A DNA stretch of 64,000 nucleotides from Doryteuthis pealeii (GCA_023376005.1 CM042181.1:17747628-17811627), one strand, 5' to 3'. Positions 14,101-25,689 are shown, counted from the stretch's first letter. The notes: generated from the sequence alone by a model not told the origin. Numbers and translations are program-made.

Positions 14101-16335
14101 CTCAACTTGGGTTGATATCTTCCTAGCTGGATCTTCTGTTATTCAGGATCTGTCTTGAGTCATCTCGTGTTGTTTGTATTTATTTTAACTTAGCTTGGTC
14201 TTCCATTTTAACTTCTATCTCTAGCCTGGTATCTTCTTAGCTGGTGGTTTTAGCTGGATCTTCTGTTATTCTAATAGATGTTTCTTTTAGCTAACTTCCC
14301 ATTTCACTCTCATGAATGGAAGTGTAGGTCAAAACAGGGTTAAGGAATGTCTATCATCCCTCCTGTATCTGCAATTACAATCTCTTGAGCTTGCTGAATC
14401 TTCTCATCAGTAGTAGAGGTTGACTGGTATCGTGCTCCCTCTACATGTGTGACGTTTGTCTGGCCACATTTAAACTTCTCTATCCACTCATACTCACTTC
14501 TACACAGTAGTTCCTTATCTCAGTATTGTGCTTATAATCCCCGGCATACCCATGGTTGTACACAGTTATACTTGTCTTCTTTACTTAGATAATTATCTTG
14601 TATTTCTTTTAACTTGCTGTCTTTCATCTTAACGTGTATTTCTTCTATCTCTGGGCTGGTATCTTCTTGGCTTGGGTTGATATCTTCTCAACTTGGGCTG
14701 GTATCTTCCTAGCTGGTGGCTTTAGCTGGATCTTCTGTTATTCGGGATCTGTCTTGAGACATCTCGTGTTGTTTGTATTTATTTTAACTTAGCTTGGTCT
14801 TCCATTTTAACTTCTATCTCTAGCCTGGTATCTTCTTAGCTGGTGCCTTTAGCTGGATCTTCTGTTATTCTAATAGATGTTTCTTTTAGCTAACTTCCCA
14901 TGTTCACTCTCATGAATGGAAGTGTAGGTCAAAACAGGGTTAAGGAATGTCTATCATCCTTCCTGTATCTGCAATTACAATCTCTCGAGCTTGCTGAATC
15001 TTCTCATCAGTAGTTGAGGTTGACTGGTATCGTGCTCCCTATTCATGTGTGACGTTTGTCTGGCCGCATTTAAACTTCTCTATCCACTCATACACACTTC
15101 TACACAGTAGTTCCTTATCTCAGTATTGTGCTTAATAATCTCCGGCATACCCATCGTTGTACACAGTTGTACTTGTCTTCTTTACTTAGATAATTATCTT
15201 GTATTTCTTTTAACTTGCTGTCTTTCATCTTAACGTGTATTTCTTTTATCTCTGGGCTGGTATCTTCTTGGCTTGGGTTGATATCTTCTCAGTACGGGCT
15301 GGTAGCTTTTAGCTGGTGGGTTTGGCTGGATCTTCTGTTATTCTAATAGATGTTTCTTTTAGCTAACTTCCCACGTTCACTCTTGTGAATGGAAGTGTAG
15401 GTCAAAACAGGGTTAAGGAATGTCCATCATCCCTCCTGTATCTTTCCATTAACTGTTATTCTAAATTCTACACTACTGTATATAATTAACAGGCTATCCA
15501 TCAATTATGTATCTGCAATTACAATCTCTCGAGCTTGCTGAATCTTCTCATCAGTAGTAGAGGTTGACTGGTATCCTGCTGATAAATGTTTCTTTTAGCT
15601 AACTTCCCATGTTCACTCTCACAAACGGAACCATAAGTCAAAATAGGATTAATCTTATATACAGTGCAGTATATTAGAGCACACTGGCATACCAGTGGTT
15701 GTACACAGGTGGTATACTTGTCATTACTTAGGTACTTGTATGTCTTTTAACTTGTTGTCTTCCATCTTAACTTATATTTCTTCTATCTCACTGGAGGTGT
15801 GTGGTCTAATGGTTAGAGTCATGGGAAATGGACTCGTCTACCCGAGTTCAATTCCTGGACGAAGCTGTTCGCTTTTCACATGACGCTAATACCCTTGGGA
15901 AAGGTATGAATCCAATTCTCCCTCCAGCTATGGGTAAATAGCAGGTTAGACTGGGCTCTTTAACCATGGCTAAGTAACCAGTCTAAGATAAGGAAAACTC
16001 TGAATTTAAACCTGTTAAACTCTGCTTAAAAATTGACCTTGTGCCACATACTGCTTGTGCGGAGGGGTTGGTAAATATATATATTTCTTCTATCTCTGGG
16101 TTGATATCTTCTCAGCTTGGGCTGGTAGCTTTTAGCTGGTGGGTTTAGCTGGATCTTCTGTTATTCTAATAGATGTTTCTTTTAGCTAACTTTTTACATT
16201 CACTCTCGTGAATGGAAGTGTAGATCAAAACAGGGTTAAGGGATGTCCATCATCCCTCCTGTATCTTTCCATTAACCCATATTTTAAAATCTACACTACT
16301 GTACATAATTAAAGGCTATCCATCAATTATGTAAC
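11190..16335 (+). repeat. Complex higher-order tandem array, right copy
   Basis: Right-arm counterpart of the left array, continuing beyond the palindrome. The phrase AGCTAACTTCCCA and variants recur near 11555, 11976, 12632, 13099, 13634, 14291, 14892, 15363, 15600 and 16195, giving spacings of about 420-660 bp. At least two module types alternate: one with CTCATCAGTAGTAGAGG, another with TAACGGGCTACCCATCAA. This resembles a higher-order satellite block. A SINE sits at 15794-16086 and splits one module. Confidence 0.85.
15794..16086 (+). mobile_element. tRNA-derived SINE (family A), full-length
   Basis: The 5' part has a box A-like GTGGTCTAATGGTTAGAG and a box B-like GAGTTCAATTCC about 35 bp later, as in RNA polymerase III tRNA promoters. 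A conserved body follows (AATACCCTTGGGAAAGGTATG, then GACTGGGCTCTTTAACC). The 3' end GGAGGGGTTGGTA runs directly into TA repeats. It interrupts the tandem array. Not a real tRNA gene: the acceptor and anticodon arms do not close. Confidence 0.8.
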
Positions 16336-16675
16336 ATTATTAATACACATGAAGTTAACTTGTTGCCTACTTTAAACCACTCACAGCGGCTCTTCCACCA
16401 CTGCCTGAGTAAAGTACAAAAATTTGAAGGTTAGTTTATTATAATCGAGCAAAAGGACTCTGATTAAAATAAGATTTTATTCAAATAGAATGAGTTTTGA
16501 GGTGAATAGATAGTGAACTTTGAAATATCCTATCATACAGGGAAATATTACCAAGAAAATTTGGTACATCCGGGGGGGGGGGAATTTGGTAGGTAAAGGG
16601 TTAAATCTTCCAGTTTATTGATGCACATGAAGTTGATGAAAAATCTAAACTAAAAATTATATCTACCAACTTAGT

Positions 16676-16812
16676 ATTCTGGCTATGATCCTAGTGGTTA
16701 GGTTTGAAGTGTTAAACTCTGGGGAGTGTGGAGTACCCCTTCATTGTCATTGCTTCCAGCTCCACTCTGACCTGGGGGGGGGTAACCTGTTAGTGTCCCA
16801 TATATTGGTCAT
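16676..16812 (+). repeat. Family C repeat fragment
   Basis: Short internal piece of family C: GGGGAGTGTGGAGTACCCC and CTCCACTCTGACCTGG. It lies just left of the first Helitron. The flanking 16335-16675 shows nothing recognisable except a G-run near 16572. Confidence 0.6.
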
Positions 16813-16860
16813 GTACAGGCAAGTCAATGAAAATTATTTCTACCGATATATTCATACACA

Positions 16861-17255
16861 TCTATTAATAATGGAGATTCGCTTCCGGTTTTTGTTTGTA
16901 ACAAAAACTACGTCACTGCTTACATCACATTACCTAAAATCATCATAACATAGAATAAATACACTCAAAATTTGAACATGCAACATTAGACAGTCCTCAT
17001 TGTTTTTTTAAAATAAGTTTTAATAAATACATGACTGGTATTATATATCTATATATAGTTTGTTTTATTTTAATACATATTTAAAGTTTACATTTCAAAT
17101 TGTTTTATTTTTTTAATCCTTTAATGAATTTGATGATTTTACTTACTTAGGGTACAAACTCGCTGACATTGAATTCTTAACTTCCACCTCCTCAGGCAAT
17201 ATGTTTCAAAAATCTACTTTTACATCTCCCGGAGGGTCTTTTTTTATTTTGCTAG
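16861..17255 (+). mobile_element. Non-autonomous Helitron
   Basis: 5' end A|TCTATTAATAATGGAGATT; 3' end hairpin CTCCCGGAGGG, a T-rich spacer and CTAG (17252-17255) followed by T. 395 bp without coding capacity. Shares its 5' GGAGATT block and the CGTCACTGCTTACATCACA block with other Helitrons in the window. Confidence 0.75.
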
Positions 17256-18186
17256 TATATAGTATAATGGAGATTGGATGTATTTCTCTCTGTAACAAAA
17301 ACTATGTCACAATATTCTCTATTCATAATAGTCTATAAAAGTATTTAATTTATAGTCAAAATTGTTAATACATAGAATAAAAACATGCCCATGTTACAGG
17401 GCTCGACATTAACGCTGTCCCGTTGTCCCAGGGACGATAAATATTACATCCAGGACGATCAATACGTCATCCGGGACAGTTTGCAGGGGACGGTAAAAAT
17501 TTCAAAAGGTTCAGCATGTCCTTCCTGAAAAAGGAAACCAATGATTACATGAAAATTGGTAACTTAAAGTAAAAAAAGTATTTTTTTAGCTCAAAGCACT
17601 AGGAAATGGATTTTTTTGTCCAAATATCCAGAATTATCACTGCTTCAGCTTTTCTTAATGTTTTATTACACGTTATTATGCTACTGGTGACTGACAAGTA
17701 TAGATGATGCTAATGAATTAAACAAAAATATTTTGATTTCGGGATGGTCCAAACCCCATTTGGGACAGTTGATAATTTTTCTTTGGGATGGTCATGAAAA
17801 AAGTCAGGGCCTGCTATGTTTATATATACTCAAAATTTGAGTAAGCAATTTTAAAAATTATTATTTTTTTTTTTTTAATTTATTTTTTTTGTAACCAGAA
17901 GTTAACTGAAAAGTTTACAAATAAATAAATACTTATGATTTTGTGTAAAATTTATGTGCAAAATATTCAAAATAATTATCTAATTAATAATCAATAGATG
18001 CACACAACATTTTATTTGAGGGGGACAGAACTAAGTTTTCATTTCAAATTGTTTTATTTTTTTTACACCTTCAATAAATTTTACTTACTTATGATAAAAA
18101 CCCTTTGACATTGAATTTTTAACCCCACTTCCCTCAAGCAATAACTTTATTTTTACACTGCCCAGAGGGCGTTTTATTGTTGCTAG
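17256..18186 (+). mobile_element. Non-autonomous Helitron, adjacent copy with nested MITE
   Basis: Starts within TATAGTATAATGGAGATTGG (the 5' TC is lost) and ends with hairpin GCCCAGAGGGC, GTTTTATTGTTG and CTAG at 18183-18186, then T. It directly abuts the previous Helitron in the same orientation. A hAT-like MITE at about 17398-17813 has landed inside it. Confidence 0.68.
17398..17813. mobile_element. hAT-like MITE nested in Helitron
   Basis: About 416 bp starting CAGGGCTCGACATTAACG and ending GTCAGGGCCTG. The ends form a short imperfect terminal inverted repeat (CAGGGC against GGCCTG), and the 8 bp outside each end are similar (CCATGTTA and CTATGTTT), as expected for a decayed 8-bp hAT target duplication. 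The interior repeats GGGACRRT-like words (GGGACGATAAA, CGGGACAGTTTG, TGGGACAGTTGA). No transposase. Confidence 0.5.
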
Positions 18187-18476
18187 TAAAGTTAATGAAA
18201 ATTATTTCTACCAGTTTATAAAACCAAACAAAAATATTTACCAACAAAGTATTCGCTTACAAATCATGTTTACAAAAAAATAAAAAAATAAAACAAGGTT
18301 GGTCATTAAATAGCCCATAAGGGTTGATGTGCCATTAAGCAAAATAACCCACTAATCAGGTCATTATCAATTTTTTTTTTTTTGTAAATAGATTATTTAT
18401 ATATGGTCATGAACTTAGTGTGTATGAGCTACTCGACCATCAGGATGGTGTTGATGTGCTAGAACACCCCCCTCTC

Positions 18477-18507
<31 letters not shown>

Positions 18508-18750
18508 TCTCTCTCACTGATATTTTTTCTTTTTGCCTATCAATACTCTCGGCTTATGGTGTGTGTCTATTTTGTATGACTCACAGTTGTTTTCATTGGC
18601 TCGTATTTGAAATATTTCAAATGGCCCCGGGGTTCTCAAAATCTTCTTAGCCTCATCAGGTCAGGTATACAGGATATGACACAAACCTGTATCTGCTCAG
18701 TCATAAGGCTTCACATATGGGAGTCTCCTCTGATCTGGAGTGGTTTGTTT
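18187..18750. other. Gene-free stretch with CT microsatellite
   Basis: AT-rich sequence with one hairpin-repeat remnant at 18310-18345 and a (CT)n block at about 18476-18513. Short open frames here run through the CT repeat and are not credible. Confidence 0.5.
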
Positions 18751-19265
18751 GTTTTTATGGCATATCAACCCTTTGTGGGTCATTTAATGCCGAATCAAGT
18801 CATTTTGATAAAAGTTTTTATGTTTCAAGTTATTAATATTTTCAGAATGGTATAAATAATTTTCATTAACTTCATTTGGTTTGGATTGTTTATTTTATGG
18901 CATATCAACCCTTTTTGGGTTATAATACCAAAACAAGTCATTTTGATAAATATCTTCAAATTGTATAAATAATTTTCATTAACTTCATTTGGTTTGGTCT
19001 GTTTGTTTACGGCATATCAACCCTTTTTGGGTCATTTAATGCCAAAAAAAGTTATTTTAATAAGTTTTTATGTTTCAAGTTCTTAATATTTTCAAATTGG
19101 TATAAATAATTTTCATTAACTTCTTTTGGTTTAGTTTGTTTGTTTTACGGCATATCAACCCTTTTTGGGTCATTTACTGCTGAATCAAGTCATTTTAATA
19201 AAAGTTTTTATGTTTTAAGTTCTTAATATCATCAAATGGGTATAAATAATTTTCATTAACTTCAA
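18750..19265 (+). repeat. Four-copy array of the hairpin repeat (about 110-140 bp monomer)
   Basis: Monomers recur near 18757, 18897, 19012 and 19150. Each has GGCATATCAACCC, TTTTTGGG and TCATTTAATGCC forming a stem-loop, then AAGTCATTTTGATAAA, a TATAAATAATTTTCATTAAC block and TTCATTTGGTTTG. Single copies lie across the window in both orientations. Confidence 0.75.
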
Positions 19266-19324
19266 AAAAATTTGCTAGGCAAAGAGTTAAGAATAGTTAT
19301 TTGAAGTTTACAAAATTACTCCTT

Positions 19325-19812
19325 CATCACCATACAACACTCCACTTTTGCCCTTACTTAGGTTAGACAGGTGGCCAGAGAAGCCCAATCAATCAGCTGG
19401 TCACATCAAGCCCTAGTACCTATATGATTGTCCCAACCCCTTTGCCCTTATGGCAAACCACCAACTCTTTTTACCATATATATGCTAGAAGGCGGTGGCT
19501 GAGGGTCTTAGTGCCCTGGGTATGATGTTAAACTGCATCTAATGGTGAGGTTCTAATTTGGAGCTTTGGGGAGTGTGGAGTACCCCTTCATCACCATTAT
19601 TCTCTGACCAAGAGTGGTAGTACCTTTTAGGGTCCCATTTATGGGTTAAATAGAAAAAATCAGTTTTAAAAATATGTTTTTAAAAAAATTTGAATACCCT
19701 CAAGAGTAAAAAAATGAGTTCTAAAAAATGTACTTTTAAAAAGTTAAAAAAAATTGAATAGCCAACTAGTAGCATAAAATAACCCAACAAGGATTGACAT
19801 GCCTTAAAATTC
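19325..19812 (+). repeat. Interspersed repeat family C
   Basis: Moderately repetitive element of about 500-600 bp, unclassified. Landmarks: CAACACTCCACTTTTGCCC, AAGCCCAATCAATCAGCTGG, TATGCTAGAAGGCGGTGGC, GGGGAGTGTGGAGTACCCC, AGGGTCCCATTTATGGG, then the hairpin tail ATAAAATAACCCAACAAGG with GACATGCC. No tRNA boxes, TIRs or protein seen. 19812-20140 holds nothing recognisable. Confidence 0.7.
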
Positions 19813-20139
19813 AACTAACCAGCCTAAGAGAGTTTAATCAGCTCGACCTATTTTACCTATAAGAGGGGCGGGGGTTGAAGAGATTCCTGGCTTTTAGGAA
19901 AGGCATTGGTATGAAGTAAGTGCAAACGAACTAGATCGGAATTTTATTTTTATTGTTCCAATTTTGAATAAAAATTCCCAAGATTGATTCTGTCTTTGAT
20001 TCTGACGTTCATTCCGTAACCGTTTCTCTTTTATTAAAAATGGTGGACGAGGAGGTGGCGGCAAAAGTAGTTTTTAAATCAATAAATACCAATAAGATGG
20101 TTGAAGACTTGTGTTACTAGCGATCACTTTGATATTTGC

Positions 20140-20745
20140 ACTAATTTGTATACACACACACACACACTCACACATACACACTAATTTGCATGCACACAAA
20201 CATACACACACACACACACACATACACTAATTTGCATACACATACGCACACACACACTCATATCCAAACACACACATTCAAACACACGCACACACACATG
20301 CACACATATGCCACATACAAATGCACACAGACTAATTTGCATACACACGCACACACTAATTTGTATGCACACAAACATACACATTAATATCCAAACACAC
20401 ACATTCAAACACACTAATTTGCATACACACACAAACACAGTAATTTGCACACACATGCATACAGACTAATTTTCATACAGACACTCACACACACACACAC
20501 ACTAATTGGCATACATAAACACACACATATACAAACACAAAGGCGTACATACACTAATTTGCCTGCACACACATACACTAATTGGCATACATACACACAC
20601 ATATGCATACGTACGCCCACATACTAATTTGTATACACACGCACACGCATACACACAATAATTTGCATACATATACAAACACACAGACATGCACACACTA
20701 ATTTGCACACATGCACCTGCACACGCATGCACTGTAAAAGCCCTT
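20140..20745 (+). repeat. CA-rich minisatellite
   Basis: (CA)n interrupted regularly by CACTAATTTGCATACAC-type words about every 20-60 bp. The open frames in both strands (His/Thr-rich one way, Cys/Val-rich the other) are translations of the repeat. Confidence 0.85.
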
Positions 20746-20790
20746 GAAGTGCACTCACTTTTACAAAAATGCCTCTTCACCAATATCAAC

Positions 20791-21588
20791 GGGGAGGGGT
20801 GCCGCTTCCAAGATTTCTTCCCGGCCTATCAGCTGGGGCTGTAAAATTCCACCCAATTGGGCCACCTGTTGGCCATGGGTAGCAACCTGTGATGCTTAAG
20901 GATGGAATCCTGATAGCTGAGCAGTCCATGAGATGCAACACTCCACTTAAGTAATCTGAACTGTGTGGTAAAGCTTCTGGTAACTGATGGTAGGTCTGGC
21001 ACTCCACCTCAGCAAAAAAACAAACAAACAAAAAAACAATGACAGTAGGCCACTCTGAAGACTTTACTAAATATTCACCAAACTGGCTGAGCAGCCCATG
21101 ACATGCAACACTCCACTTTGGCTCTTACTTATGCTAGATGAGCGGTCAGAGAAGCCCCCTCCGATCAATCGGCCGCTCACGCCAAGCCTCAGCACCTATG
21201 TGATTGTCCCAACCCTTTTTATCATATATGTGCTAGAAGGTGGTGGCTGAAGGTCTTTAGTGTCCTGGGTATGATGTTAAACTGCATCTAGTGGTGAAGT
21301 TTGAACTCTGGGGAATGGGGAGTACCCTATTATCGACATTACTCCCAGATTCACCCTGACTCGGAGTGGTAGTACCTGTTAGGGTCCCATCTATGGGTTA
21401 AATAGATCCTAAAATGAGTATTAAAATATGTGTTTAAAAAAATTGATTTAAAAAAAAAATTGAATACCCAACAAGAATGAATACATAAAATAACCCAACA
21501 AGGGTTGACATGCCATAAAATCCAACCAACCACCAAGAATGAATAAAACAAAATGTCTTCAGCATAAAATAACCCAACAAGGGTTGTT
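20791..21588 (+). repeat. Family C repeat, with SINE-like insertion
   Basis: 5' part GCTGGGGCTGTAAAATTCC and GGGCCACCTGTTGGCC, then the body from 21090 (CATGACATGCAACACTCC to TAGGGTCCCATCTATGGG) and two hairpin tails near 21483 and 21560. Around 20955-21060 the sequence switches to a family B-like tail (GGTAGGTCTGGCACTCCACC, GTAGGCCACTCTGAAGAC), suggesting an insertion or hybrid. Confidence 0.65.
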
Positions 21589-21589
21589 A

Positions 21590-22450
<861 letters not shown>

Positions 22451-22506
22451 AACATAGCGTAAGTAGTTAATCCTATAGGGCTCAATATATTGTAAATATA
22501 GAGCAT

Positions 22507-22593
22507 TAATAGCTGTAGAAAAAGTTATATCCCGACCGCGGTTTTGGTGGTACTAAAACACCGAAACCGCGGTCGGGAGATAACTTTTTCTAC

Positions 22594-22597
<4 letters not shown>
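22507..22597. repeat. Strong perfect hairpin next to TA tract
   Basis: Arms of about 35 bp: GTAGAAAAAGTTAT, CCCGACCGCGG, TTTTGGTG, loop GTACTAAAA, then the complement with CCGCGGTCGGG and ATAACTTTTTCTAC. Only one or two mismatches. GC-rich core in AT-rich surroundings. The following TA tract is 22596-22661. Confidence 0.8.
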
Positions 22598-22664
<67 letters not shown>

Positions 22665-22851
22665 ATGCATAAATCAAACCCATGTTAAAGTATGCATTAC
22701 TGACAATCATTGTTTTTTTTGTTTTGTTTTTTTTCTTTTCTACGCTCACACTCATGTTAAGGCATGTCTTAATCTCACTCACTTGAGTTAAAATTCGTAA
22801 TTGAGCATTTTAATTTCTTTTATTTCAACTCTGAAATATTACAAATATATC

Positions 22852-22884
<33 letters not shown>

Positions 22885-22885
22885 T

Positions 22886-22941
<56 letters not shown>

Positions 22942-23028
22942 AAGAAAGGAAGCGAATCCGGCGGTATGTAGTATATTAAGAAAGAATGAAAAAACACAGG
23001 TTTAACTGGGTTAAGTGGTAAGTTTATT

Positions 23029-23076
23029 GGCCGACGCTGCAGTGTTTCGATCTATTAATTAGATCATCTTCAGGGC
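23029..23076 (-). ncRNA. Type I hammerhead ribozyme motif (HH1)
   Basis: Minus strand, 5' to 3': stem I GCC, core CTGAAGA, stem II GATCTA/TAGATC, core GAAA, short stem III region CACTGCAGC, cleavage triplet GTC, stem I' GGC. All conserved core positions (CUGANGA, GAAA, UH) are present. Stem I is only 3 bp, so activity may need a dimer. Confidence 0.6.
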
Positions 23077-23250
23077 ATTTGTTGGTATAAGGAAAGTGAT
23101 AAAAATATTAGGGGTACATTGGCAAATTTACATCATTGAGGTTCTGGAACGAGCCAAATGTCTAAGTATAGAAGCTTTTATAACCAGGTTATAGTATATT
23201 AAGAAAATTGAAAAAACACAGGTTTAAATGGGTTAAGTGGTGAGTTTATT

Positions 23251-23298
23251 GGCCAATGCTGCAGTGTTTCGATCTATTAATTAGATCATCTTCAGGGC
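23251..23298 (-). ncRNA. Hammerhead motif (HH2), altered cleavage triplet
   Basis: Tandem sister of HH1 on the minus strand. Core CTGAAGA, 6-bp stem II and GAAA are kept, but GCGTC is changed to GCATT, so the triplet is ATT and the stem III C-G pair is lost. Probably weakened. Confidence 0.5.
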
Positions 23299-23479
23299 AT
23301 TTGTTGGTATATGGAAGGTGATAAGAAATTTTTATCACAGAATAACGAGAAAAGCGAGTGATAGTCCTTGTTATTCAGTCTGTTTAAAAATTTTTATACT
23401 GAATAACAAGGACTACCACTCACTTTTCTCGTTATTCTGTGATAAAAAATTTCTTATTACCTTCCATATACCAACAAAT

Positions 23480-23527
23480 GCCCTGAAGATGATCTAATTA
23501 ATAGATCGAAACACTGCAGCGTCGGCC
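23480..23527 (+). ncRNA. Type I hammerhead ribozyme motif (HH3)
   Basis: Plus-strand inverted partner of HH1: GCC, CTGAAGA, GATCTA/TAGATC, GAAA, CACTGCAGC, GTC, GGCC. Same core as HH1 and HH4. Lies in the right arm of the foldback. Confidence 0.6.
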
Positions 23528-23576
23528 AATAAACTCACCACTTAACCCATTTAAACCTGTGTTTTTTTTTTTCATT

Positions 23577-23594
<18 letters not shown>

Positions 23595-23616
<22 letters not shown>

Positions 23617-23721
23617 TGTGAAATAAAAGAATAAAACATTTTTTCTGCGAACGATACATTTTGCGGACCTTCTTCTTTTTTTTAATAAAATATTACATTT
23701 TCTCCCGTTGGAACCAGAACA

Positions 23722-23770
<49 letters not shown>

Positions 23771-24300
23771 TACATCAAACCTATGTTGAAGTATGCATTA
23801 CTGACAATCATTGTTTTGTTTTTTTTTTTTGTTTTTTTACTACACTCACACTCACGCATGTCTTACTCTCACTCACTTGAGTGGAAGCATTTACTCACAC
23901 TCGTATTGAACATTGCATCACATGCAAATAAAACTGCATGTTTCAACTTGCTCTATTCACACTTATTCAGATTTTCCCTTTGAGATGTAGACAAATATAC
24001 GCTTATTCAAATGTGCAGTAAAATGTACACATACACATTCAATGCACATTATTGCAAAAGGAACATACACACGCGCCCCCACCCCCTCCCCAGACATGTA
24101 TTGTGTGTTTGTTCGAGTTTAACGATTTCAGGCTTTTTATATCGTTTGTTTGTATTTTCATTATTTCTGTGACCTTGAATTGGAAGATTCCATTTCTGAA
24201 AGTAGATCAGTCCGGATTTAAACTCTAATCGTAATGCACTTTTGTTTAATCAGCAAATAAAGCACAAATATTTGAAAAAAAAAAAAATGAAAAAAAAAAA
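23595..24300. other. Gene-free stretch with partial foldback copy
   Basis: 23600-23725 is the reverse complement of part of 42365-42480 (CGATACATTTTGCGGACC, CCCGTTGGAACCAGAAC), so a truncated relative of that element, but without its hammerhead. A TA tract lies at 23735-23767. 23770-23990 resembles 22665-22800 (TATGCATTACTGACAATCATTG). The rest shows nothing recognisable. Confidence 0.5.
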
Positions 24301-24328
24301 TGTGTAGTGTTTTTCCACGATCTTCATT

Positions 24329-24897
24329 TTTATTGAGAAAATCTTCAAATAAGTAAGTCTATACATATACCAGCAGTGTCCCGTATGTCTCGTCCATCTC
24401 ACTCGGATGGTTTGGGTGATATGTGGTAGGTGGCCATACAGCTGTTTTCTCGTAGGGTGCTGTTTCCACGTCTTGTTCATGATCACCCGCAGCATTCTTG
24501 TGCAGCTCCCATCTAGTTTATTCTCTAGTCGCTTAGTTAGGGTCCAGGTGGTGCAGCCATACAGCAGTACTGACACGACAACGGCCTGGAAGAACTGTCT
24601 CTTTAACTTGTCTGTGAGATTGGACCTCCATATGATTGATAATTTATTTATAGCAGCCCATGCTTTTCCTATGCGTGCATTAATGTCGTTTTCTGTGGAG
24701 GAGATGTTACTGCCTGTGGAAGCCAGCACATGGACAAGCCAGTGTGGGCCGACCAGCAAAAACGTACGTTGATCAGCTCTGTGCAGATGCACGATGCTGC
24801 ATAGAGGACCTCCCGAGAATGATAAGCGATAGGGACGGATGGAGAGAGATTGTTATGGATATCCGCGCTGAAAGCGCGACATGATGATGATGATGAT
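24329..24897. mobile_element. LINE 3' end with internal inversion (twin priming)
   Basis: Minus strand 24712-24380 reads STENDINARIGKAWAAINKL, then RSNLTDKLKRQFFQAVVVSV, LLYGCTTWTLTKRLENKLDG and ends RHTGHCW: the region downstream of the RT domain of a common animal LINE. The plus strand 24716-24885 then continues the same protein: LWKPAHGQASVGRPAKTYVD, QLCAD, CCIEDLPRMISDRDGWREIV, MDIRAESAT and a stop, followed by (ATG)n. The upstream segment is therefore inverted relative to the 3' segment, with a small gap at the join. 5' inversion is the known product of twin priming during target-primed reverse transcription. The element is dead. Confidence 0.75.
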
Positions 24898-25500
24898 ACA
24901 TATACAGTGACGCTGATAGCTTTTTATTTTAGTGCATTCTGGGATGCACGTATTTGCTTTGAATGAGTCCCTTGGAAAATTTATGGGTCCCCACTAAAGT
25001 TTCTTAATAGATTGTAGGGTTTTTATTTATGATCTGGAGAAACAACTAAAGCCGTCTAACTCCTACCTTGTAACCTATCCTGTGTAATTAGTTTCTAAGA
25101 AAATATTGAAATGTATTTACAGTTAGCTTGAAATAGTGAGGGAAGAAAAAAAAGAAAAATACTGGGATGCATGGATATGATTTTACTGCGTCCTTTTAGG
25201 TTTTTGTGTGTCAGGGATGCAGGATGCTTATCTATCAGCATCTCTGCATATATAAAGGGCAGTTGGTGTGTATGTATGTAAACGACATCGAAACAAACCT
25301 CACACACAACTTTGAGGTTTTTTACGATGTCGTTTATCACAAAAAAATTTATACACACACACAACACACAAAACACCTAAAAAAATGCACAATGTCTTTT
25401 TACGATACACACACTCACACTGTAAAAGAGAATATTTGATGTCATATTTCAAACCGTCCACCTTTCCAGCATTCTTTCTTCAAACTTCAAATTTTTAACA
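24898..25500. other. Gene-free AT-rich stretch
   Basis: Nothing recognisable apart from short CA-rich words near 25350-25430 and an imperfect inverted pair AACGACATCG / CGATGTCGTT at 25280-25340. Confidence 0.4.
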
Positions 25501-25582
25501 GACTGATAAACAAGGACTATCGCAGTTTTTCTCATTATTCTGTGATAAAAATTTTTTATTACCTTTCCTTATATCAACAAAT

Positions 25583-25630
25583 GCCCTGAAGATGATCTAA
25601 TTAATAGATCGAAACACTGCAGCGTCGGCC
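25583..25630 (+). ncRNA. Type I hammerhead ribozyme motif (HH4)
   Basis: Single copy of the HH3 family in a fragment at 25500-25690, with the same flanks (TATCAACAAATGCC before, AATAAACTTACCACTCAAC after). Followed by CA then TA repeats. The core is intact. Confidence 0.6.
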
Positions 25631-25689
25631 AATAAACTTACCACTCAACTTGTTTAAACCTGTGTTTTTTCAATTTTCTTAATATAGTA

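Larger units (their letters stand above)
1..14290. repeat. Giant imperfect inverted repeat (two arms of about 7 kb, centre near 7.2 kb)
   Basis: The left arm read on the minus strand matches the right arm over its whole length. Base 1 pairs near 14240, 3089 near 11180 and 6872 near 7547. The spacer is only about 7175-7265. Each landmark occurs twice in opposite orientation: tandem array (1-3090 and 11190 onward), MITE (4446-4652 and 9608-9816), Helitron (5524-6376 and 8049-8845), LINE scrap (6536-6730 and 7690-7860). Differences are mostly 1-6 base insertions and deletions, many in homopolymers or doublets, and they break frames in the left arm that stay open in the right arm. The left arm is cut by the window edge. 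Confidence 0.9.
22950..23592. mobile_element. Penelope-like foldback element with three hammerhead motifs
   Basis: Two tandem reverse copies of a unit of about 225 bp (AAACACAGGTTTAA, GGGTTAAGTGG, hammerhead) at about 22985-23190 and 23215-23340 are followed by an inverted copy (to 23590). The arms around 23330-23460 form a long hairpin (TTATCACAGAATAACGAG against CTCGTTATTCTGTGATAA). Flanked by TA repeats both sides. Tandem plus inverted terminal repeats with hammerheads fit Penelope-like terminal repeats; no reverse transcriptase is present. Confidence 0.6.

Noticed and set aside
20181..20789. His/Thr and Cys/Val-rich overlapping frames
   Set aside because: CA minisatellite translated in several frames.
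24407..24772. Plus-strand 121-residue frame
   Set aside because: Antisense shadow of the inverted LINE segment.
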